64,000 nucleotides of DNA, taken from positions 1 to 64,000 of the forward strand of contig LAKY01000016.1 of the NCBI GenBank assembly GCA_000987045.1. Reading direction: 5' to 3'. The DNA comes from Clostridiales bacterium PH28_bin88 (lineage in GTDB: Bacteria > Bacillota > PH28-bin88). The notes beneath the pieces are model-generated. The model did not search any database. It was not told where the DNA came from and saw only the letters and a program-made list of their open reading frames with translations. The translations under genes were made by a program, and so were the position numbers. Below, one piece after another: positions 44,047 to 52,361 of this stretch. Numbering within the stretch: the first letter of the stretch is position 1; the number at the start of each line of letters is the position of its first letter.

Positions 44047-44140
44047 ATTCGGTCGTCGGTCGTCAGGTAACAGGTAGCGGGATACAGTACCACTTTGGGT
44101 TTTCTCCCGAATCCCGCTGCCCGACGACTGACGACCGAAT
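44047..44140. repeat. 94-bp inverted repeat between mraZ and rsmH
   Basis: Outer arms ATTCGGTCGTCGGTCGTC (left) and GACGACTGACGACCGAAT (right) differ at one base when paired. Inner arms AGCGGGAT and ATCCCGCT pair perfectly. The element lies in the dcw message. Fragments with the same GTCGTC/GACGACC style occur at 21220-21251, 32265-32310 and 52850-52895, so it is probably one of a family. Confidence 0.75.
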
Positions 44141-44142
44141 TG

Positions 44143-44574
44143 TCAAATCCCCAAGTCCACAACCTTCTCGGCCAGACCCTCGTATTCTTGGGAAGCCTTA
44201 AGGCTGTATTCCTCCCAGACCACCTTGCTCCAAATCTCCACCCGGGATGACACGCCGATTACCACGACGTCCTTATCCAGCTGGGCGTATTCACGCAGGT
44301 TGGCCGGGAGTAGTATTCTACCCTGCCGGTCCAACTCACATTCCGTCGCACCGGAAAGAAAAAACCGCACAAACGCACGGGCATCAGCTTTGGTGAAGGG
44401 CAGGGCACGGAGTTTTTCCTCCAGGACTAGCCATTCTTCCATGGGGTAGACAAAAAGGCAGTTGTCCAGGCCCTTGGTAATGACAAAATGATCACCCAAG
44501 CCATCCCGGAACCTGGCAGGGACGATCATGCGGCCCTTTTCGTCTATGGAGTGCTGGAACTCCCCCATAAACAT
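44143..44574 (-). CDS. mraZ: MraZ transcriptional regulator
   Basis: Represses the dcw operon by binding repeats before its own gene. Two tandem AbrB-like domains: [21 protein letters not shown] at residues 2-22 (first part) and [19 protein letters not shown] near 85-104. About 143 residues. Start at 44574 gives the family N-terminus MFMGEF; GTAAGGG lies before it. Confidence 0.94.
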   Translation of the reverse strand: MFMGEFQHSIDEKGRMIVPARFRDGLGDHFVITKGLDNCLFVYPMEEWLVLEEKLRALPFTKADARAFVRFFLSGATECELDRQGRILLPANLREYAQLDKDVVVIGVSSRVEIWSKVVWEEYSLKASQEYEGLAEKVVDLGI

Positions 44575-44582
44575 GCCCTTAC

Positions 44583-44662
44583 ACCCCACTTAACAAACAC
44601 TTTACTCCACTTTCCCCCACTTCTCACCACTATATTCTAGAGAGAAGGCGGAATTCCTTCAA
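44583..44662 (-). promoter_or_regulatory. dcw promoter with MraZ-binding repeats
   Basis: On the minus strand TTGAAG (44657-44662), 17 bases, TAGAAT (44634-44639) form a sigma-A promoter. Just downstream, GTGG repeats occur at 44627-44630, 44617-44620, 44607-44610 and, weaker, at 44597-44600; another is at 44586-44589. The 10-bp spacing of the first four matches the array to which MraZ binds. MraZ bound here would cover the transcription start. Confidence 0.8.
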
Positions 44663-44756
44663 TGTAACAGGTAAGGAAGGATAAATTTTTTGAAAAAAAA
44701 GCCCGGCTCGAATGCCAGGGGCTAGGCCTAAAGGCATGTATGTTAGTATTAATAGC

Positions 44757-44779
44757 AAAAGACGCCGACGGGCGTCTTT
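44757..44779 (-). terminator. rho-independent terminator of the PHP gene
   Basis: On the minus strand AAAGACGCC-CGTC-GGCGTCTTTT pairs nearly perfectly and ends in a T-run. It starts at the stop of the PHP gene and separates it from the mraZ promoter. Confidence 0.85.
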
Positions 44780-45828
44780 CATTCCCTGATATAGATGGGA
44801 TTGCTGTAAATCCACCCCATGGTCTTCCATGGGCGAAACCGTTTCCACACCTCCACCCGGTAGACTCCTGCCCGGTGGGTGCGGTAGGATATCCGCCGGC
44901 CACGGTCTTCGTAAATCAGGGTACCGTTCCTGATCACACGGGTTAAAGCATAACCCGGCAGCCGCACCTCCAGGTTTACTCCCTCTTTTAATGACACGTC
45001 TCCTCCCATCTCCGCACGCTCCCGCCCGTTATGGGCCCAGAAGCGAAACCCCTTGGAGGAATGGTAGAAATCGAAAGCCACGAAACACCGGCCTTCCGCC
45101 AGCGCGGTATAGACCAGCCTCTTATCCTCCGGCAGGTCCCCTGTCAAGGGTTTTTCCAGGAGCACGTGGGTGTTGACACACCGGAACAAAAACCGGTAAG
45201 GAAAAATTACCGGGTGGAACATACCATAATGAATTGTAACGGCATGAGCGTCTGAGCCGCCGATTGCCACTACCTTTCGCTGCTGGCACTCCTTGTCCCA
45301 CTGGGCCAGAGCGCGGCAACACGCTCCTTTCATGGGCGACTGGCGGGAAGCATAGACCTGATAGAACGCCCCTGGTACCGAGGAGACCCCGTCCCGCCAC
45401 TGGGAGGTGTAGTTCCAGATGCAGATACCGTCAAATCCCTTAACACTCCAGTCTTCCCAGGGGTACGTTTTCCCCCCGTCAACCAAACGGCTTCCCTCTT
45501 CGAAGGGATGAGCAATAAAACCAATACCACCCTGGGCCTTCACAGCGTCAATCACCTTTTGGGGTTCCAGATCATTATCCGGCACAGGCCTTTGCACTCC
45601 AAACGACAGGTAGTGATGGCACCGGTCATTGCTTTCCATCCCCACCAGCACTAAAACAGGGCCATACCAACCTTCCTTACCGTCCAATAATGCCCCCAGG
45701 GTGCGGTGGTCAGTAATCCCCACCATGTCAATACCCGCCCGGCGAGCATCCGCGGCAATTTCCTCCACCGTCTTGGCACCGTCTGAGTAGGTAGAATGTA
45801 CATGCAGGTTAGCCACATACTCGAACAT
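44779..45828 (-). CDS. PHP-domain metal-dependent phosphoesterase
   Basis: 349 residues. The N-terminal PHP domain shows LHVHSTYSDGAKTVEEI near residue 8, VGITDHRTLGA near 36, a later GFIAHPFEEGS near 103 and IGGSDAHAVT near 190, which together give the metal ligands. The last 100 residues are beta-rich, as in CehA/McbA-type members. The substrate is unknown. It starts 18 bases after the preceding gene on the strand. Confidence 0.82.
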   Translation of the reverse strand: MFEYVANLHVHSTYSDGAKTVEEIAADARRAGIDMVGITDHRTLGALLDGKEGWYGPVLVLVGMESNDRCHHYLSFGVQRPVPDNDLEPQKVIDAVKAQGGIGFIAHPFEEGSRLVDGGKTYPWEDWSVKGFDGICIWNYTSQWRDGVSSVPGAFYQVYASRQSPMKGACCRALAQWDKECQQRKVVAIGGSDAHAVTIHYGMFHPVIFPYRFLFRCVNTHVLLEKPLTGDLPEDKRLVYTALAEGRCFVAFDFYHSSKGFRFWAHNGRERAEMGGDVSLKEGVNLEVRLPGYALTRVIRNGTLIYEDRGRRISYRTHRAGVYRVEVWKRFRPWKTMGWIYSNPIYIRE

Positions 45829-45846
45829 CCCGCACCCCCAAAGTCC

Positions 45847-46413
45847 TCATCGCCTTCGGCGCCACCACCAGTAAGCTAATACCAGCAATACCCCTCCAGC
45901 TAACGCTTCAACACCAAAAACGTAAAACAATTGCAGCAATCCCAAGCCCGCAAGGGTAACCACCAGGCCGGCGATAATCACCCCCAGAGCTATGGCTCCT
46001 AAAGCGTACCAAAAGCGAATACCCAGCAGGAACGCCAACACGCAGCCTGTCCATACCCCCGTTCCAGGCGCCGGAACAGCCACAAACAGGGCCAGTCCCA
46101 GTACCCCGTACTTCTCAACCTGCCGGCTGTGCCGCCGTGCCCTGGTGAAAAGGATTTCCAAGAGGGGCCCTAGCAGCGGGAAACGCCCCAGCCAGCGGGA
46201 CAGGGGTTCCAGGGAGAGCAGTAAAGGGACCACCGGTAACAGGTTGGCGCCAACGGCCAAAAAAAACGCCCTTGCCGGCGCCATCCCCCAGGCAAGGGCA
46301 AGGGGGATCGAGCCACGCAGTTCTACAACCGGTACCATAGACAGCAATACCACCCGCCAGGCCAGGGGAATCCCCGACAGGGCTTCCAAAAACCAATCGG
46401 TCACAGGCAACAC
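45847..46413 (-). CDS. small-multidrug-export-family membrane protein
   Basis: 188 residues with five or six hydrophobic helices. The motif PVVELRGSIPLALAWG near residue 29 and VAVPAPGTGVWTG near 110 are characteristic of the COG2426/Sm_multidrug_ex family. Despite the name, export has not been well shown for the family. It lies between the PHP gene and the structured element at 46460. Confidence 0.8.
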   Translation of the reverse strand: MLPVTDWFLEALSGIPLAWRVVLLSMVPVVELRGSIPLALAWGMAPARAFFLAVGANLLPVVPLLLSLEPLSRWLGRFPLLGPLLEILFTRARRHSRQVEKYGVLGLALFVAVPAPGTGVWTGCVLAFLLGIRFWYALGAIALGVIIAGLVVTLAGLGLLQLFYVFGVEALAGGVLLVLAYWWWRRRR

Positions 46414-46459
46414 CTTTCATTACGTTTAGGAAATTATACGTTATGGATTATTACCTAAA

Positions 46460-46621
46460 CGTAGGGTTGTTAGGGGGGAACCCCCTTAATTTGAATAGAG
46501 GAAGATTACAGCGAAGCATCTTGGGCGAGTGGCGCCACGAATAAGTGGCGTCGTGCTACGAGCGCCGCCGAGTCGGTGAGGCAGCCGGGTGCGAAGCACC
46601 CATGGGTTCCCCAAACCTAGC
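46460..46621. repeat. unidentified structured element (~160 bp)
   Basis: GC-rich gene-free stretch with nested pairings. GGGGAACCC near 46475-46483 pairs with GGGTTCCCC at 46604-46612, closing the element. Inside are GGCGCCAC-GAATAA-GTGGCGTC, AAGAT/ATCTT and GGGTGC-GAA-GCACCC hairpins. It lies directly after the core-MetE-like gene. It could be a MITE-like remnant or a structured RNA; only one copy is in the window. Confidence 0.55.
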
Positions 46622-46625
46622 TTTT

Positions 46626-47714
46626 TTATAATCCCCGGAGGGTATCAGACAATTGCCTGTTCAGGCGGTAAATATGTTCCGCAAGGTCGGGGGTAAGCGT
46701 ACCTGTGCCGCAACTGGGGGTGATCAAACTTTGGAGGCGTAACCTTTCCCTGTCCATGCCCTTCTGTACAAGGAAATCCACATTTTCCTCCCAACGGCGC
46801 GCAAGGCTCTCCAGCGTTTCCCCGAAGGCCACTTCATTAGTGGGAACCATCCCCCAGGCCAATACCCCGCCCCGGTTGACATAAGTCCCAAGATCCCGGA
46901 GGTAAGGAAGCAGGGAGTTAAAGTAGCCGTAAGCATCAAAACTGATCACATCAAATCCCGCTTCCAGGAAAATCCCCCAGTCTACCCCTGCGCAAGAGTG
47001 AACGCCGGGAATGCCACCGGCCTGGCGGATAGCCTCCACCGTCTCCCTGAGATCGGCAACAATCTGATCCCTGGCGAGAGCGACATAGGTAGAAGCACCG
47101 TAAGCCCCCACTCCCGGGTCATCTACAAACAACAACACCGGTAAACCGTAGCGGCCCAGGGTTGCTACCTGCCACTTGGCCTGCATGGCCAGGGTCTTGA
47201 TCAAAATTTCCCTTAATTGAGGGTCATAATAGGCAGCACGCCGCCGGTGGTCATAAATGTTCAGAGCGACTGACAGGGGTCCCGCAATCTGTCCTTTAAG
47301 AACAGTGGCTCCACCGGTACCATACCGGTCCAACCCCTCCAGGAAGGCGTAAAAACCCAGGGCTGACTCGCGTGGCATGGCAAAAGCGTTAAGCGCTTCC
47401 GCCTCTCCTGCGGCGGCGGGCAGGTACACGCTGTAGAATTCCGTAAGTTGTTCCGCCCATTCAGGCGAATCCTGGTCCATGCGCAGTGCCCGTTCCGGTG
47501 TCTCCGTTACCAGGCTCAAGCGGGCCAGGGGGGCCAGGTATTGATGGATAAAGTGCTCTACATGGCCTCGCCGGGGTAATTGGGGCCAGTGCGGTATTTG
47601 CGGCAGGTTTTCCCTGATCAATTTGATGGCCGGTTCGGGATGGCTGTACGGCAAGCTGCCGATAGCACAAGCCGCAAGATGAGGCTGCCAGGACTGCCGT
47701 GTATTGTTTTCCAT
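46626..47714 (-). CDS. core-MetE-like methyltransferase (UROD/MetE superfamily)
   Basis: 362 residues, matching the C-terminal half of cobalamin-independent methionine synthase or its 'core-MetE' relatives. The zinc-ligand motifs are HSCAGVDW near residue 235 and ITPSCGTGTL near 335; the intermediate glutamate region reads DVISFDAYGY. Core-MetE enzymes in other anaerobes take methyl groups from a corrinoid protein. The start ATG at 47714 follows GAGGAG. It is the last gene of the sulfur operon, 4 bases after the amidohydrolase, suggesting methionine synthesis. Confidence 0.75.
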   Translation of the reverse strand: MENNTRQSWQPHLAACAIGSLPYSHPEPAIKLIRENLPQIPHWPQLPRRGHVEHFIHQYLAPLARLSLVTETPERALRMDQDSPEWAEQLTEFYSVYLPAAAGEAEALNAFAMPRESALGFYAFLEGLDRYGTGGATVLKGQIAGPLSVALNIYDHRRRAAYYDPQLREILIKTLAMQAKWQVATLGRYGLPVLLFVDDPGVGAYGASTYVALARDQIVADLRETVEAIRQAGGIPGVHSCAGVDWGIFLEAGFDVISFDAYGYFNSLLPYLRDLGTYVNRGGVLAWGMVPTNEVAFGETLESLARRWEENVDFLVQKGMDRERLRLQSLITPSCGTGTLTPDLAEHIYRLNRQLSDTLRGL

Positions 47715-47718
47715 ATAT

Positions 47719-49002
47719 TCACTCCTCACTTCTTCCTGGGCTTCCCTGGAGGTAAGTCCATGCCGCCTGGGCTAACACCGCCGCACCTACCGGTAGGGCT
47801 TCTTCGTTGATATCAAACTGGGGGTGATGCCAGGGGTAAACCGGCCCCTCCTGTTTTCCCGCTCCCAGGTAGAAATAGACGCCGGGTACCCGCTGCAGGA
47901 AGTAGGCGAAATCTTCCCCGCCCATGGAAGGATGAGCGATCTTGAGCACACGGCCAGGCCCCGTGATCAACTTCCCTGCTTCCACCAGTAAGGACACCAT
48001 TGCCGGCTCATTCTCGACCGGCGGGTAACCCCGGAGGTAGTCAAAATCAATCTTACACCCGTAGGCGGCGGCAACTCCGTCCAGGATCTTTTGCATGGTT
48101 TCCGGCATCTGTTGCCGTAAGTCGGGTAGGATGGTACGAACGGTACCGTGCATCTCCACTTGGTCAGCGATCACATTTGCCTTGTACCCACCGTGAATGG
48201 TACCCACGGTCACCACCACCGGGACTACCGGATCGACCAGCCGGCTGGAAATGGTCTGCAGTCCCTGGATCACCGCGGCCGCCGCCACCACCGCGTCCGC
48301 CGCCTGGTGGGGAGCAGCCCCATGTCCCCCACGTCCCCTGACAACCACACGGAAATTGTCCGCTGCCGCCATGGTAACGCCGTCTTTCACCCCGATAAAC
48401 CCTACCGGGAGATGCGGGTTTACATGAAGGCCAAGAATGGCGTCCACGGGTGGGTTGTCCAGCACGCCTTCCTCGATCATGGCAGCAGCCCCGCCGGGCG
48501 GGGTCTCTTCACTGGGTTGAAAAAGGAACTTGACACTGCCTCGCAATTCCTGCCGGTAGCCAGCCAGCAGGTGCGCCGCCCCCAGCGTAATCGCCACATG
48601 AGCGTCATGTCCGCAAGCGTGCATCAACCCCGGGCGCTCGGAAGCAAACTCCAGGCCTGTTTGCTCCAAGATCGGGAGGGCGTCCATGTCCGCCCGCAGG
48701 GCAATGGTAGGCCCTGGAAGCCCACCCCGCAACAGGCCAACGACCCCCGTCCTGGCCACTGCGCCGGAGACCTCAAACCCCAGTTTCGCAAGGTGCGCGG
48801 CCACCAGTTTGGCCGTTTCCGTTTCTTCAAAACCCAACTCCGGGTAACGGTGTACTTTCCGGCGAATTTCCGACATTTCAGCTGCCCTGGCCCGGGCTTC
48901 CCGCGCAAAATCAGGTTGTGGCTTGGGTACCATCGGCTGATCAAATCCTTTCGGAGGCGCAACGAAAACATCCTGACCGCGCCCTTCTTCGGTTCCTGAC
49001 AC
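47719..49002 (-). CDS. M20-family metal-dependent amidohydrolase
   Basis: 427 residues. The two-metal hydrolase motifs are MHACGHDAHVAITLGAA near residue 128, FLFQPSEETPPGG near 162 and GLHVNPHLPVG near 195, with SMGGEDFAYFLQ near 372. The family removes N-acyl groups from amino acids or cleaves related amides. In this operon a substrate derived from cysteine or methionine is possible but unproven. GTG start, AAAGGG upstream; the first 30 residues are a variable tail. Confidence 0.85.
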   Translation of the reverse strand: MSGTEEGRGQDVFVAPPKGFDQPMVPKPQPDFAREARARAAEMSEIRRKVHRYPELGFEETETAKLVAAHLAKLGFEVSGAVARTGVVGLLRGGLPGPTIALRADMDALPILEQTGLEFASERPGLMHACGHDAHVAITLGAAHLLAGYRQELRGSVKFLFQPSEETPPGGAAAMIEEGVLDNPPVDAILGLHVNPHLPVGFIGVKDGVTMAAADNFRVVVRGRGGHGAAPHQAADAVVAAAAVIQGLQTISSRLVDPVVPVVVTVGTIHGGYKANVIADQVEMHGTVRTILPDLRQQMPETMQKILDGVAAAYGCKIDFDYLRGYPPVENEPAMVSLLVEAGKLITGPGRVLKIAHPSMGGEDFAYFLQRVPGVYFYLGAGKQEGPVYPWHHPQFDINEEALPVGAAVLAQAAWTYLQGSPGRSEE

Positions 49003-49041
49003 CCATTATAACCCTTTCCGGAAAATATTTCAGTGACTTTT

Positions 49042-49980
49042 TTAGAATTCAATCCCCCTGCGTTTAAGATCCATCCGGAAGTAGGGCACCATGCTCAGGT
49101 ACCTCTCTCCCGTGTCCGGGATTACGGTAACTACCCGCCGGCCCGGGCCAATTTCCTTGGCCACCTGGAGCGCCGCCCACACCGCCGCCCCTGCGGAAAT
49201 GCCCGCCAGGATTCCTTCCTGCCGGGCAAGCTCTACTGAGGTAATATAGGCGTCCAGGTCGTCGACCTGAAGTACCGCATCCATGATTTGCAGGTTTAGC
49301 ACCCTGGGTACAAACCCGGCCCCAATGCCCTGGATGCGGTGAGGGCCCGCCTTACCACCCGACAATACCGGGGAAGCGGCAGGTTCAACACCGATGACCC
49401 GTACACCCGGAATAGACTCCTTCAGTACCTCGCCGACACCGGTGATGGTCCCCCCGGTACCAACGCCGGTCACAAAAACATCCACCCGGCCACCGGTTTG
49501 TTCCAAAATCTCCAGGGCTGTGGTCCGCCGGTGTATATCCGGGTTGGCCGGGTTTTCAAACTGCCGGGGCATAAAGTACTCAGGATGCTCTGCCAGCAAC
49601 TGCTCGGCTGCATCGATAGAGCCACGCATCCCCTCGGGCCCAGGGGTAAGAATTACCTCCGCTCCGTAAATCTTTAATAACGCCTGGCGTTCCTGGCTCA
49701 TGGTCTCCGGCATCACCAGAATCATCCGGTACCCCTTGGCGGCGGCAACCATAACCAGCCCGATGCCGGTATTACCACTGGTGGCTTCTACGATGGTACC
49801 CCCCGGTTTAATCCTGCCTTCAGCCTCCGCGACCGCCACCATATTGGCGGCGATGCGGTCTTTCACGCTGCCGCCGGGGTTAAAGGATTCCAACTTCGCC
49901 AGAACAGCGGCCCGCTTCCCCTCTCCCAGGCGCCTTAGTTCAACCATGGGCGTTTGCCCGATCTTCCTGACGATCTCCAC
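49042..49980 (-). CDS. cysK: cysteine synthase (O-acetylserine sulfhydrylase type)
   Basis: PLP enzyme forming cysteine. The PLP lysine lies in NPGGSVKDRIA near residue 40; TSGNTGIGLVMVAAAKGY near 68 binds the substrate carboxylate; GTGGTITGVGEVLKE near 180 holds the phosphate. 312 residues. GTG start. Its gene lies 12 bases after a ThiS-like carrier gene and downstream of tusA and a sulfite reductase, so sulfide or a protein thiocarboxylate could be its sulfur donor. Confidence 0.93.
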   Translation of the reverse strand: MEIVRKIGQTPMVELRRLGEGKRAAVLAKLESFNPGGSVKDRIAANMVAVAEAEGRIKPGGTIVEATSGNTGIGLVMVAAAKGYRMILVMPETMSQERQALLKIYGAEVILTPGPEGMRGSIDAAEQLLAEHPEYFMPRQFENPANPDIHRRTTALEILEQTGGRVDVFVTGVGTGGTITGVGEVLKESIPGVRVIGVEPAASPVLSGGKAGPHRIQGIGAGFVPRVLNLQIMDAVLQVDDLDAYITSVELARQEGILAGISAGAAVWAALQVAKEIGPGRRVVTVIPDTGERYLSMVPYFRMDLKRRGIEF

Positions 49981-49992
49981 CCCATCTACCCC

Positions 49993-50196
49993 CTACAACC
50001 CGCCACCCATGAACAGGATGATATCCACCCGGTCTCCTGGTTGTAAAGAGGACGCGGCAAACGCCTCCCTGGCCAGCATCCGGCCATTCAGGCTTACGGT
50101 AACAATATCCGGGTTCAGTTCCAGGCCGGCCAGCAGTCCTGATACCGTAGTATCACCCGCCACCGTCTCTTTTTCTCCATTCAGGATAATCTCCAT
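49993..50196 (-). CDS. ThiS-like sulfur-carrier protein ending in GGGL
   Basis: 67 residues with the ubiquitin-like fold of ThiS/MoaD/CysO: MEIILNGEKETV, then NGRMLAREAFAASSLQPGDRVDIILFMGGGL at the C-terminus (positions 37-67). Usual carriers end in GG, whose last carboxylate is adenylated and turned to a thiocarboxylate; here one leucine follows. That residue would have to be removed first, as known for carriers processed by a metalloprotease. No such protease gene is adjacent. Its start overlaps the tusA stop by one base (TAATG). Confidence 0.85.
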   Translation of the reverse strand: MEIILNGEKETVAGDTTVSGLLAGLELNPDIVTVSLNGRMLAREAFAASSLQPGDRVDIILFMGGGL

Positions 50197-50441
50197 TAAT
50201 CTGCTCCCCTCCTGATCAATAGTTTGTACCGGCCATCCCCGAGCTGTTCCAGTTTAAGCACCTGGTGGCCTTCGCTTTTAACGCTGCGAGGTACGTTCTG
50301 CAAAGGCTCGCCGCCCCGCAGGATTACCTCAAGAACTTCTCCCGGTTCCAGTTGTTCCAGCTTAATCTTGGTCTTGACAAAGGTGATCGGACAGGTATCC
50401 CCGGTAATATCCAGTACCTCTTTGACCGTGGCCTCACTCAC
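50196..50441 (-). CDS. tusA: TusA-family sulfur-transfer protein
   Basis: About 81 residues. The TusA motif DITGDTCPITFVKTKIKLEQL begins near residue 10 (first part), with the active cysteine in DTCP. TusA-type proteins carry persulfide sulfur between enzymes. Start GTG at 50441 follows GGGAGGAGG and overlaps the stop of the sulfite-reductase gene; the frame to 50462 lies inside that gene. Confidence 0.92.
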   Translation of the reverse strand: MSEATVKEVLDITGDTCPITFVKTKIKLEQLEPGEVLEVILRGGEPLQNVPRSVKSEGHQVLKLEQLGDGRYKLLIRRGAD

Positions 50442-51346
50442 GAGTTGGCCGCCTCCTCCCACTGCCCGTCATCTTGTCCCTGAGCCCATTCCTGATGTAA
50501 CTGCCGGGTGAACTCCTCCGCCCCCACGCGGTTGATGGTATCCGCCAGCCGCTCATGGGTCTTACCCAATGTTTTAAAAACCTGCAGCGCCGCCTCTACC
50601 AGCGGTACCACCTGTCCTTCTTGGACAAACTCGGCCACTTTAACCCCTAGTTGAGGCCTCCGGCCGATCTTCCCTCCGGCGTAGGTGTGGTACCCCTGTC
50701 TCCCCGGTACCCAGGCGTCTACCGGGCAAGAGGAGATACAATTCCCCTCGTGAAGGCAGTTGGCAGTCTCCAGCACCGGATGCCCGTCCTGCATGGTGAT
50801 GGCCTTACCGGGGCACACCTCCGCACACAGGCCGCAACCAATGCAGAGTTCGTGCCGGTAGACAGGCTCCACCGCGCCAACAAACCCCAGGTCGTTTTCT
50901 TGCGGTTTGGCGCAGGAATTAGGACAGCCGCTAACCGCCAGTTTGGTTTTCATGGGAACCTCCCGCCCAAAGAATGTGGCGTCCAGGATTTCCGCCATCC
51001 CCCGGGCGTCTACCAGACCGAAGTTGCATATCTCATTGCCCGGGCAGGCGATCACCGTCCGGATCCGCGGGCCGCAGGTGCCGGGGGTCAGCCCCAAAGC
51101 CCGGATTTCCCGCTGGATCCGGTCATAGTTCTCTATGTGTACCCACGGGATCTCTACTCCCTGGCGGGTGGTGACATGAACATATCCCCGCCCGTATTTA
51201 TCCGCCAGCTCAGCTACGCTGCGAAGCTGTTCGGCGGTCAGATTCCCGCCTATACTCCGCAAGCGCATGCTGTACATGTCCTTTTGTTTCTGTTTCAAGA
51301 AACCGCCTTTTTTTAGTTCGTTATAATCTACCGGCAACTGTTTCAA
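50438..51346 (-). CDS. short siroheme sulfite/nitrite reductase-like protein with ferredoxin domain
   Basis: 302 residues. The siroheme/[4Fe-4S] ligands are in CPGNEICNFG near residue 100 and SGCPNSCAKP near 140. A ferredoxin-like insert follows with CIGCGLCAEVCPGKA near 168 and a second cluster-like CLHEGNCISSCPVDA near 192. This is the layout of small sulfite reductases and AsrC-like enzymes. In this operon it probably makes sulfide for TusA, the carrier and CysK. The 89-base gap to thiF contains no other gene. Confidence 0.88.
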   Translation of the reverse strand: MKQLPVDYNELKKGGFLKQKQKDMYSMRLRSIGGNLTAEQLRSVAELADKYGRGYVHVTTRQGVEIPWVHIENYDRIQREIRALGLTPGTCGPRIRTVIACPGNEICNFGLVDARGMAEILDATFFGREVPMKTKLAVSGCPNSCAKPQENDLGFVGAVEPVYRHELCIGCGLCAEVCPGKAITMQDGHPVLETANCLHEGNCISSCPVDAWVPGRQGYHTYAGGKIGRRPQLGVKVAEFVQEGQVVPLVEAALQVFKTLGKTHERLADTINRVGAEEFTRQLHQEWAQGQDDGQWEEAANS

Positions 51347-51435
51347 ACCTCCCTACGTTTTGCGACGCTCATGATGTTCTGTTCTTTAGGGCATGTACGC
51401 CCGTACCCTATATCCGGATTACTTTCGCCTATTCT

Positions 51436-52260
51436 TTACTCTGCAGCGGTACCGTTACCTCTTATTTCGCAGCTCAGATCGTATTCCACGAGATGGTTGA
51501 TAGCCGGGTTTTCCCCGCAAACAGGACAGTGCGAATTGCGCTCCACCGCTACTTCCCGGAACCTGGTCTCCATGGCGTCAAAAAGCATCAACCGGCCGGT
51601 CAGGGTTTGCCCCACGCCCAGCAGTACTTTGACAGCCTCGGTGGCCTGTAATACTCCCATTACCCCTGCGATAGCCCCAATTACACCGGCCTCCTGGCAA
51701 CTGGGCACCGCCCCCGGCGGTGGCGGTGCCGGAAATACGCACCGGTAACACGGCCCCCTGCCCGGTAGGATGGTCATTACCATCCCGTCCCACCGTAAAA
51801 TACCTGCCTCGACCAGCGGTTTCCCGGCCATTACGCAGGCGTCGTTCAGCAGGAACCGGGCCGGGAAGTTATCTACCCCATCAATAACGAGATCGTATCC
51901 CTTGATCAGTTCCATTACATTATCTTTCCCCAACCTCACCGGGTATGTAACCACCTGGACGTCCGGGTTGAGAGCAGTCAAAGTCCTTTTGGCGGACTCC
52001 ACCTTGGGCTTCCCCACATCAGCGGTGCTGTGCAGGATCTGCCGCTGCAGGTTGGAGAGTTCTACCGTATCGCTGTCCACTATGCCGATAGTACCTACCC
52101 CCGCTGCCGCCAGGTAGAAACTTACCGGCGATCCCAACCCGCCGGCCCCCACCACCAGGACCCTGGAACCAAGCAGCTTCCTCTGGCCTTTTCCTCCAAC
52201 TTCTTTCAGGATAATGTGCCGGCTATAGCGCTGGATTTGCTCTTCCGTGAAGTCGATCAT
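51436..52260 (-). CDS. ThiF/MoeB/HesA-family adenylyltransferase
   Basis: Activates the C-terminus of ubiquitin-like sulfur carriers with ATP. Nucleotide site VLVVGAGGLGSPVSFYLAAAG near residue 34; DGVDNFPARFLLNDAC near 127; catalytic cysteine in PSCQEAGVIG near 187; zinc pairs CYRC near 172 and CPVC near 252. 274 residues. ATG start with GAGGAGGGG. First gene of the operon; the carrier at 49993 is its likely substrate. Confidence 0.93.
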   Translation of the reverse strand: MIDFTEEQIQRYSRHIILKEVGGKGQRKLLGSRVLVVGAGGLGSPVSFYLAAAGVGTIGIVDSDTVELSNLQRQILHSTADVGKPKVESAKRTLTALNPDVQVVTYPVRLGKDNVMELIKGYDLVIDGVDNFPARFLLNDACVMAGKPLVEAGILRWDGMVMTILPGRGPCYRCVFPAPPPPGAVPSCQEAGVIGAIAGVMGVLQATEAVKVLLGVGQTLTGRLMLFDAMETRFREVAVERNSHCPVCGENPAINHLVEYDLSCEIRGNGTAAE

Positions 52261-52331
52261 AGGTCCCCTCCTCGGTCAATAAAGTTCATCGTTAATTCCC
52301 ATTATCCATATCGGAATAGCAGGTTAGCCTC

Positions 52332-52361
52332 ATTTTACCAGAGAGGCCTATCCCTTGTCAA
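52332..52361 (-). promoter_or_regulatory. sigma-A promoter of the sulfur operon
   Basis: On the minus strand TTGACA (52356-52361) and TAAAAT (52332-52337) are 18 bases apart. It lies about 70 bases before the thiF-like start. Confidence 0.7.

Noticed and set aside
46460-46621. Guide RNA of a TnpB/IscB-type insertion
   Set aside because: Form is suggestive, but no nuclease or transposase gene is in the window, so the name cannot be supported.
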